In this document: piece after piece, positions 55,808 through 64,000 of the stretch
Layout: each line of letters begins with the position of its first letter
Numbering within the stretch: position 1 is the stretch's first letter
Translations under genes and position numbers: made by a program
The notes under the pieces: generated by a model
Database searches by the model: none
The model's input: only the letters and a program-made list of their open reading frames with translations
What the model was told of the DNA's origin: nothing
From: Papaver somniferum
Taxonomy: Eukaryota > Streptophyta > Magnoliopsida > Ranunculales > Papaveraceae
Reading direction: 5' to 3'
Assembly (NCBI RefSeq): GCF_003573695.1
Contig: NC_039360.1
Location: forward strand, 66,589,911-66,653,910
DNA: 64,000 bases

Positions 55808-57772
55808 CTGTAGAAATTCTGAAATGATTTTATTCTGCTTTTTTTTTTTTTTTTTAATTTTAACATTAAGATATTTATATTTATACACATAATATGTCAT
55901 AAAATAATTAAAAAATAATTTGAACTGAAAATAAAATTTCTGAATATTTGATACTACACACTTATTTTAGAAATTTAAAGTTAATTTTGGTATGTTTCGA
56001 TAACTTATTAATTTATCGATAAATTAATACTTCGCTAAACTGATAGAATTTACCAGTCTCAATATTATTAATTTATCGAAATTTTACTGTATACTTCGCC
56101 ACTTGAGCTGCCACATTAGATCATTTCCATAAATGGTAGCACGATAGCATACTTGAAATTCTCATACTCTGATCATGTTTTTTTTTTTTTTTTTGTGAAG
56201 CATTTGCTCACATTATCCAATAATCAAAGTATCACTTTGCAGGAAGAGTAATTAAAAATGCCAACAAGTTGTGGTATGTAGTAAAAAAAAATATTTTAGC
56301 TACATTCTAAACTAACGGTATGTAGGGTTTTTGAAATTTGGGATTAAGAGATGTCAATCTTCACTAATTGAAAATACCTAGTGTATTTGAAATTTGCGAT
56401 TAAGAGATGACATCTTATCCACTAAATCCTAATTAAAGAACACTATATTTGTGCCGTGCTACGCACCGGGCATTTTTCTTTCTCTTAACTTGGTGTGAGC
56501 GGGGTTTCGTCACTCGTAGCGATGCATATTCGATTTGGTGTGTGGGGTTTTACCTCGCCATGCGGCAATGTATTTTTAATTTTGTGTAGCGAGGCGAATA
56601 CATTAAATAGGTGGAGAAAAGATAAGAAATATATATTCGATGATATTTATGTTTTTTCTTTTATTTTCGGAAAAAATATGTTGGTTTATTTTTCTTTTTT
56701 GTATATATTAATTTGGAAAAAAAGAATGCTAAAATGAAAATATATTACTATAAACAAAAACGACCTGAAAGGCAAGAATATTAAGATGTTGCAGCAGTTC
56801 ATGCTAAGCTGGACACATCAGTTATCTTATAAAACTATCCGAGCATATAATCTCCAAAGATTAATAGAATAACAAAGAAGGTAAAATGTCCAAACAGTAG
56901 CAAGTGTGCTAGGAAATGTTTGTTTACACCCGTCCACGACATCCTATGCAAGAAATATTTGTACCACTGAATCCAGCGAGCTGCATGGTTTACGACCCAT
57001 GTACGGCATTCTACCCAGCACATAAATTGATCATATATCAATCAATAGTACAAACACAATGTTGACTTTGTCTTATGATAAGTCAAAGGACGGATGAGAT
57101 TAGCCGGTTGAGTCGAAGGACGGATGAGATTGTTAACATTGTGCATTGTCTTATTCTTAACATTGTGCATAGTTCCATTGGCAAGATGCGCAATACGCTG
57201 CAATACTGACTTAAAATCCATCTTACCAATGAGATTGTTTGAGATCCAGAGTGGCCCAAGATGTTAAAGAACCTTGCAGCGACACCTCCCAAATTAAAGA
57301 TAATGAAGCACTGGACGAAACTTTATAGCCAACGAACAATTTTATCAAGCAATGTTGAACACTTTCCTCCACATGACAAAATCCAATCAAGCATGATATT
57401 AATATTACTTGGAAAACTTGGCAATCGAGCATGATGAACACTTTCCTTTCCTGAGGACAGCAGCACCAAAAGTGTTTTCAAAGTCGCGAGCAAACTTGGC
57501 AACGGATTTCATACAATCTTCAACCAACTAAAGCATTGACTAAATATTACTGCTCCTAGTTGTTGGATGTTGCCAGTCCAAAAGCATCAGCAACCTTAGG
57601 AGCTTCAAGTTCCAAAATACAAAAAAACAAACTACCAACCAAATATTATTTTTTCCGCTGTGATATACCAGCTTCGGCACAACTAACTAACGATAGCCTC
57701 ATCCAGCATGTTTATTCCTTCACGTCTATCTATTATCGGAATAACACAAAATGATATCTTTTAATTATTTTA
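55808..57772. other. Non-coding AT-rich region
   Basis: T runs at about 55840-55855 and 56179-56194. A small duplication AAGGACGGATGAGATT occurs at about 57086 and 57116, and TTAACATTGTGCAT at about 57132 and 57155. Short frames on the minus strand at 57083-57441 are not convincing. Nothing else is seen. Confidence 0.45.
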
Positions 57773-58192
57773 GAGGAAGATCCCTCACACTTCTATTATT
57801 ACACTATCTCACACATTGGACGTCATTTTTGCAAATAAAAATCAAACGGTAACGAATTTAAAACTAATATTTTGAGGATATGGTCCTCTTACCAAGTTTT
57901 ACATGCCTACCAAAAAGGAGCACATTCCGAAATATAAAACCTCACAATCTACCGGTCTTAATTTCGATGGCCAGAAATCCGTTGATTTTCAACGGCTCAT
58001 ATTCAAAGTAGTAGATGGTGGTGTTATGCGTGTCGGAATACGCTCATTTTTGGTAGGCATGTAGAATTTAGTAAGAGGAACATATCCTCAAAATGTGAGA
58101 TTCAAATCCTTTACGGTTTGGTTTTTATTCGCAAAAATGATGTCCAACGTGTGAGATAGTGTGATAATAAAAGTGTAAAGGGATCCCTCCTT
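57773..58192. mobile_element. Mutator-type MITE, 420 bp
   Basis: Long terminal inverted repeats of roughly 155-165 bp: GAGGAAGATCCCTCACACTT at the left and, on the minus strand, AAGGAGGGATCCCTTTACAC at the right, both continuing through ACACTATCTCACAC and on to CCTACCAAAAA near the middle. The flanks are ATTATTTTA (57764-57772) and ATTATTCTA (58193-58201), a 9-bp duplication with one mismatch. Long TIRs plus 9-bp duplication fit Mutator-derived MITEs. No coding capacity. The ends do not resemble the CCTGG ends of the nearby MULE, so another transposase moved it. Confidence 0.85.
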
Positions 58193-58201
58193 ATTATTCT
58201 A

Positions 58202-58533
58202 TAGTAGAATTTTCCTGGGGGTGCTTATTCAAATTAGTCTTTATGCAACGGATGGAGGATAAAAAAAAAGTGGATGAAGTCATGATCAATGGGTGCATAG
58301 GAAGTACAATGAATTACACTGTTTGAAATGATGGCAATAGGTAGACCTGTCTTCTATTCAAAATCTCTGTTATATCAGTTGAGCTTGGCCGCTAAGTGTT
58401 TGCTGTTGTTGGAGCAACTTGAGGTCCAAATTGGGTGAGGACTGAAAGATAAAAACAAATCCGACCTAGAACTTAGGCATGCTGCTGCAAGTCTTTGTAG
58501 CAATCCGAGATCATGCATGGTTTTCGATAGGGG
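58202..58533. other. Spacer between MITE and element C
   Basis: About 330 bp, AT-rich, no gene or repeat recognised apart from an A run at 58261-58269. Confidence 0.5.
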
Positions 58534-59382
58534 TGTGTATACATATATCTCACCATCAGACACGTGTATATAGAAAAATACGTGGAAAGCATGCAGGCCA
58601 AGACATCAAAATACGATGCACTACGGAACACCAAATAAATCCAAGGAGTTACTTTATCTCATCCCAAAAGAAGCTAAGATCAATGGTGGAGAGAAAGTTA
58701 GCTGACACGGACGTGACAGGGGCAGAAGACACTTGTCTGACACGAGCAGGCATCTCAACCACCCTCATTAAACACTCTGAGCAGTATACGTGTCGATCAA
58801 CCCGTGGAACGAGCGAGGATGTCTCTGCGTGATCAAGTGGCAAACGCAGACCTCTGCGTAATGGACACAAGACACTAGAAGATAAGGTTCCAACGGCCTT
58901 CAGGGATGGGTCCCACACTCTAACCCTATAAATACCCCCTCTCCACCAAGAGGAAGGGGGATCGGAAAAATCAGGAAGGGAAGGAGAGAGAGATTACGAG
59001 TGTAAGTTAATCCTTTAGAAGAGAAAATACATGTAAACCCAAAAGTCATTCGACTACTCTTGTAACTGTGAAGAACATAGTGAAACAACAAACCCCGTGG
59101 ATGTAGGCCTTAGTGCTGAACCACGTAAACCTCGGTCTTGTTTACATTTCAACACTTTATATCTGTCTAACCCCATGGATCTTTACTTGTACGCTTTGCT
59201 TTCTTTGTTTTTACCTATATCTCGTGCGCAAACGCCCCGCATGGAGTTGTTAGATGAGGCTGTGATAAACCCGAAGGTTTTGAGCCAAGGAATCAACACT
59301 AAGATTTCATCATCACAAATCACTCTAGACTACGATGATTGGTTGTGAGCATTCGGATGCCTTCGTGATTTGAGTGTTCACA
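58534..59382 (+). repeat. Element C 5' LTR
   Basis: About 849 bp, TGTGTATACATATATCTC to GTGATTTGAGTGTTCACA; the start may be 58536. It shares blocks with the A/B LTR: the ACACGTG...ACGTGGAAAGCATGC start, TATAAAT at 58927-58933, and the CCCCGTGGATGTAGGCCTTAGTG block. It is clearly a different subfamily. Confidence 0.82.
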
Positions 59383-59410
59383 ATTTGGCGCTATAAACAG
59401 GGACTTCGTC
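59383..59410 (+). other. Element C primer binding site region
   Basis: ATTTGGCGCTATAAACAGGG directly follows the LTR, as in A and B. Confidence 0.65.
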
Positions 59411-59857
59411 CCGGTAAAAGATTTATCTTGTCCTGTGATTTCATCTTAAACTGGGATATTATTGCTCTGATTTATTATCTCGGACCGTATAGATCATTTG
59501 TTAACTTCATTATATTCAAAAACGCACCCATTATCTTCGATAAGATTTATTGTTTTGATCCATGGATTTACGTTTTTCTTCAGATCTCGTGCGAACCTGT
59601 CTCTCAGGGGGGTTTTCGTAGTTTTTTAAAGGATCTACTTGCATTTTTAAAAGGATCTCTTTTAATAAAACTTTAACCCGTGTATTGTAACTCGTATGTA
59701 TTAATCCTCTCCTGGAAGAAGATATTTCGCAAACTAACCCGATTCACGCGGATATTCCCGTTTTTCGCTGTTTGAAATTCCCTTGTGCAGAAAGAACGGA
59801 TTGTGAGTAAGGAAGGCGAGTTTCTGCGAGATCTCATTGTCGACAAAAGGAACCGTG

Positions 59858-61832
59858 ATGGAAAAGACGCAGGAAGCAGGAAAATCCAAAGCTTTGTCAA
59901 AGGAAACACCCAGGACAACCCCGGTCATCACCCGAAGCAAGAAGAAAGGAGACAAAGCTAAAGTGACCAGTCAAAGGCAAGATACTGCGGAAATCACTTC
60001 ACCTATGAACGCTAATTCAGTTGCAGAGCAGCGGCGACAAAGTACGGTGCGGCTGCGGTAGTCCCGAAGGCTGCAGAGGCTAGCAAAACTTGTGCTATGA
60101 ATCAATTTCATCAACCAAGAGAAAGGGTGGATGAATCCAGAACATACCAACCCGTGCACCTTCCAACTTTCGGAATGCCACCAACAAATGATCAAAATCA
60201 AACCATACCGGCGGCTCTAGCACCGCAGAGGGGCACTCACCCCGATTTGGAAATGCCAGCAACCGAAGCTGAACCTCTGCCACCTTTAGTGCAGACCGTA
60301 GAGGAAGGCGGCACCATGGCCGTAGTGGCACGCGCTGGGACTCCCAATCAGGGGTCCAACCAATCACATCGACTGATGGCTGAGCTTGAGGAATGAAGAA
60401 GAGCCAGCAGGTTTACGCAGATGTTAGCCTGTTGGCCAGAGAAAATCAAGATTTAAAGGAGCGGATTGCTCTAAGCACGAAGACCAGCCAACAACTTGAT
60501 GAAGCAAATTCCAAAGCACCAGAGCCAAACCGAGACGTAGAGTCGTCATAGCGGCTAATGGAGACGCGACTAGGGGAAGTAGCGTATCCGACCCGGATTA
60601 TGACGACGGAGAATCAGACGGTAACGAGCAGAAGAACTTAGGGCACCACCGCGCGATGGAAGAGCTACGAGATGAGATGATGGCCGAGATCAGGCAATTA
60701 AAAAATAGACAAGGCGGGGGGAGGTTAGAAGAGGTCATGAGAGAAGCTAACTCTACGCCCTTAACTCATCGCTTGGCCAACACCCCTATTCCACTGAAAT
60801 GCCCTGTCCCAACGTTCGAATGCTATGATGGATCCAGCGACCCTGCTGCACATATTCGGTATTACTACACCGTGTCTTAGCTAGATGGGGTCAGAACGAC
60901 GCCGTACTCTGCAGATACTTCCCGTCAAGCCTGAAGGGATCGGCATTATCATGGTTTGATAATCTGCCACCAACTCCATCCACTCATACGACCAACTCGC
61001 AGAGAAATTCTTAAGAACATACATGTACAACAAGACTGTAAACACCGGAATGGATAAGCTCTTTTCACTAGCGATTGGCTACAAGGAAACCACGAGGGAG
61101 TACACTAACAGATGGCACAAGATCTGCCAAGCCATAGGGAGCGTGGACCCAGTGGTAAGCATCAATTGCTACAAATGGGGATTAGACCGAATGAGTCCCC
61201 TATTTGTTGAATTCATGGAAGCGTGCCTAAGACAGAGGGAGATCTTCGAATAATTATGAAAAGCACGCTCGACTTGAAGAAATTCAACGGGAAAACCCGA
61301 GGGCATATCCGCAGAGATCTCACCGCACCAATTCAGCGGAACAAACCAATGGGGCCAAAAGGAGTTGCTCAGTGGAGAGACCTCACGAAGATAGGAAGGA
61401 ACGAAGGGATGAACGAAGAACAGGTGACCGAAAATTCGAAGATCAAGTTTACACGAAACTCAACGCTAGCTATGCTCGTATCCTACGAGAGATCAAAGGG
61501 AGGGAAAACCTGGAGTGGCCATGGTCTAAGGGAAAGCAGCCCCCGAGATCCGAGAAGTCTAAAGATTACTGTGAATATCATTGTTTCAACGGACACCAGA
61601 CCGAAAAGTGCAAGAACCTTAAAATAATGATCCAAAAATTAATTGATGCGGGAGAGCTCAAACATTACGTACGAAAGGATGTTACCGAGGATAGATCCAA
61701 GCGAACCAAACCAGTCCAACTTCCGGAAGGAAACCGAAAATCAACACCATCTCGTGTTCCGAAGCCACAGGGCCCTCACTTACAGCGCAGATAGGAAAGA
61801 GGTTACGGAAGCAATTCGAAGACCGCTGCGAA
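59858..61832 (+). pseudogene. Element C gag, many small frameshifts
   Basis: ATG 59858 (MEKTQEAGKSKALSK) matches the A/B start. Recognisable parts: THRLANTPIPLKCPVPTFEC (about 60765-60825), the gag domain in pieces (60880-61140), the charged region and the zinc finger CEYHCFNGHQTEKC (about 61570-61611). At least five frame changes occur, near 60060, 60395, 60540, 60870 and 61240, mostly single-base losses. No full product is possible as read. Confidence 0.82.
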
Positions 61833-62540
61833 TTGTATAAGGTCGATGGGATAGTGGTGGACGAGCACGAAGAGTGGATGGAATCTCCTATCATCTTCGA
61901 TGCCGAGGATATCGAAGAAGATATGGAAGACCATAACGATCCCTTGGTCCTAACACTACCAGTAGCTGGATGTAACCTCAAAAAGATCCTCATAGACGGG
62001 GGAAGCTCCGTAAACGTCCTATTTTACGATGCATTCAAACGGATGAAGCTCCATGATGAACAGTTAATGACCTCTTATTACACCATCTACGGATTCAATG
62101 GAGCAGCCACGAAGCCCTTGGGAGACATCGTGTTGCAGGTTAACGCAGGGCCCATGAAACTGAAACCCGATTCAGTGTGGTGGACACCCCTTCCCCCTAC
62201 AACGCCATTATTGGACGAAAATGGATACATAAACTCAAAGGAGTTGCGGCAACGTACCACCAATATCTCAGATTCCAACACCTGAGGGAGTAATGGAAAT
62301 CAAGGGAGATCGGGTCACTACGAGAGAGTGCCAGGCCACTCAGGATCATATCAACAACGAGCAAGAAGAGCAGCGAAAAATCCGAAGAGTAAAAAATAAA
62401 GAAACCGCGAAAGAGAAGGCCATAGACCTGTTCCTCAAGGAAACTACAGGGAAGGGCTTGACGAAAGATGATAATGTCCTAAGCACAGAGACAAGTACTT
62501 CAACAACCAGCGAAGAACAGAAACACGCTAAATAGCAATT
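61833..62540 (+). pseudogene. Element C protease and linker
   Basis: LIDGGSSVNVLFYDAFKRM (about 61990-62046) gives the active site. A 1-bp loss near 62162 shifts the frame just after GPMK, and the protein match continues in the next frame. The linker resumes at MEIKGDRV (62293) and ends at TAG 62533-62535. Confidence 0.82.
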
Positions 62541-64000
62541 AAAGAACGTCCCAGTCCTCGGAAATCCGAAGCCTGTGTTCACACCAGTGGAGCCCGTAAA
62601 AGAAATCAACATAGGAACGGAAGAAAACCCGAAGATGATCAAAATAGGGACCATAATGGACGAAGGAAGGGAAGATTCTTTAACCAAATTACTTAAGGAA
62701 TACGCGGATGTGTTCGCCTGGAAGCTAGGAGATATGCCGGGGATTGACCCAAAAGTAATCCAACACGAGCTACGCATCAAACCGGGCACGCCCCCGTTCA
62801 GGCAGAAAATACGAAAAGTAGCTCCAGAGTATCATGAGGCAGTAGAAACAGAACTTCGGAAACTACTAGACGCAGGATTTATCAAGGAAGTCAAGTACCC
62901 TACCTGGATCTCCAACATGGTCATTGTTCCTAAGAAAAATGGAGGGGTTAGAATATGCATCGACTTTACTAATCTCAACAAGGCATGTCCAAAGGACAGC
63001 TATCCCCTGCCGAGCATAGACAGCTGGTAGAAGCAGTAGAAGGATATGAAGAACTGTCATTCATGGATGGACATTCTGGCTACAACCAAGTGCCCTGGCA
63101 GAAGAAGATCAGCCACACACAGCGTTCTACACCCCACATGGCCTTTATTGCTACACTAGAATGCCCTTCGGACTTCGAAACGCAGGGGCAACATACCAAA
63201 GATGGTCGATGCTATCTTCAAGCCATGGATTGGAGGAACCTTAGAAGTCTACGTTGACGACATGCTCGTCAAAAGCAAGCTGCGTAAAGATCACCACCAG
63301 GATCTGAGGAATATCTTCGAAGCAATGAGAAAACATCACATGAAAGTGAATCCGGAGAAATGTACTTTCGGTGTCACCTCGGGGAAATTCCTCGGGTATC
63401 TGGTAACAAAAAGGGGCATCGAGGTAGACCCAGCAAAGATTCAAGCCATAGTAGAGATGCCGTCCCCAAGAATTTAAAGGAAGTACAGAAACTCAATGGA
63501 TCCATAGCAGCTTTGGGCAGATTTATTGCCCGGTCCTCGGACAAATGCAAACATTTCTTCAATATTCTCAAAAAAGGGAGCAGGTTCGAATGGACCGTGA
63601 ATGCGAGGAAGCATTCCAAAAAATCAAAGAACACCTAGCCTCAATCCCGATCCTGCAGAAGCCAGATCCTGATGAGGTTTTGGCATTGTACATAGCAGCA
63701 ACAGAAGACGCAGTCAGCGCAGTGTTGGTCAAAACCAATACAAAGATAGAACAACCTATCTATTACGTCAGCAAGACCCTCAATTCTGCGGAAAGGAACT
63801 ATACTAAGATTGAACAGCTCATCCTCCATTGGTATGGGACTCAAAAACTGAGAACCTACTTCCTAACTCACCTCGTCAGGGTCCCATGCAAAGCACCATT
63901 GGAAGCAGTCCTCAAAAGCACGGGAAAAGTGGGCCGAATAGCCAAATGGAACACCCATCTGGACCAATTCAACATCATTCATGAAATTCAACATTCTCGG
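62541..64000 (+). pseudogene. Element C reverse transcriptase and RNase H start, broken and cut by window end
   Basis: Blocks in order: EYADVFAWKLGDMPGIDP (62698-62751), KKNGGVRICIDFTNLNKACP (about 62935-62994), GYNQV, ECPSDFETQG (shifted), YVDD at 63250-63261, CTFGVTSGKFLGYL and SSDKCKHFFNILKKGS. The first RNase H runs off the window. Single-base losses occur near 63020, 63092, 63200, 63465, 63597 and 63825, almost every one removing exactly one base relative to A and B. Confidence 0.85.

Larger units (their letters stand above)
58534..64000 (+). mobile_element. Element C: diverged Tat-type LTR retrotransposon, cut by window end
   Basis: 5' LTR 58534-59382, PBS, leader without the 34-bp repeats, gag from 59858, protease, RT and the start of RNase H. 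Protein sequence is close to A and B over gag-pol, but the LTR is shorter and diverged, and the leader is unrelated. The 3' half and any extra gene lie outside. Confidence 0.88.

Overview
This is nuclear DNA from a plant, most likely a eudicot. The signs are GT-AG introns, an NPF4-type transporter and an F-box-associated protein typical of angiosperms, and plant-specific LTR retrotransposon and Mutator lineages. I cannot name the species; a Ranunculales or poppy-like origin is only a guess. About 85-90% of the window is transposable elements stacked inside one another, and I see no fully intact host gene.

Layout. (1) 1-1713: the 3' part of an NPF4-like transporter gene with one in-frame stop and one frameshift. 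(2) 1922-3107, minus strand: the C-terminal part of an F-box-associated-domain protein, frameshifted, with its 5' end cut off by an LTR. (3) 3108-29923: a Ty3/gypsy element of the Tat type (element A, plus strand). Its second, archaeal-type RNase H, its IDGG protease and the lack of a chromodomain point to Tat. A lost the upstream half of its 5' LTR. A second copy of the same family (element B, 13694-27692, minus strand) inserted into A's extra gene with a 5-bp target duplication (CATAT/CATCT). Both copies carry, antisense to gag-pol and between pol and the 3' LTR, a spliced gene of five coding exons for a coiled-coil protein of unknown function.

(4) 30680-52581: a Mutator-like element (MULE). 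It has imperfect terminal inverted repeats (CCTGG...CCAGG), an 8-bp target duplication with one mismatch, and a minus-strand transposase fused to AT-hooks and an OTU-type cysteine protease domain. It also has two plus-strand accessory genes and clusters of an alternating palindromic motif (TCGGCATGGT / ACCTTGCCGA) in its introns and spacers. Its native length is about 6.7 kb. A gag-only Sirevirus-like Ty1/copia element (32804-47999) sits in the coding sequence of its zinc-knuckle gene. That element's 5' LTR in turn holds an Athila-like non-autonomous LTR element (element D, 32859-40299, minus strand). Perfect or one-mismatch 5-bp target duplications at both levels fix the order: MULE, then copia, then D.

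(5) 52582-57772: AT-rich sequence with a few possible minus-strand exons and small repeats. (6) 57773-58192: a 420-bp Mutator-type MITE with a 9-bp target duplication. (7) 58534-64000: a third, more diverged Tat element (element C, plus strand), cut by the window end. Its frames are broken mainly by single-base deletions, unlike A and B, whose breaks are mostly nonsense substitutions.

How the genes work together: in A, B and C, gag-pol supplies capsid, protease, reverse transcriptase, RNases H and integrase for copy-and-paste movement, with PBS, PPT and LTR signals placed as expected. In the MULE, the transposase, terminal repeats and palindrome clusters look like parts of one cut-and-paste system. 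All of these coding regions are broken to some degree, so the locus is a fossil bed rather than an active one.
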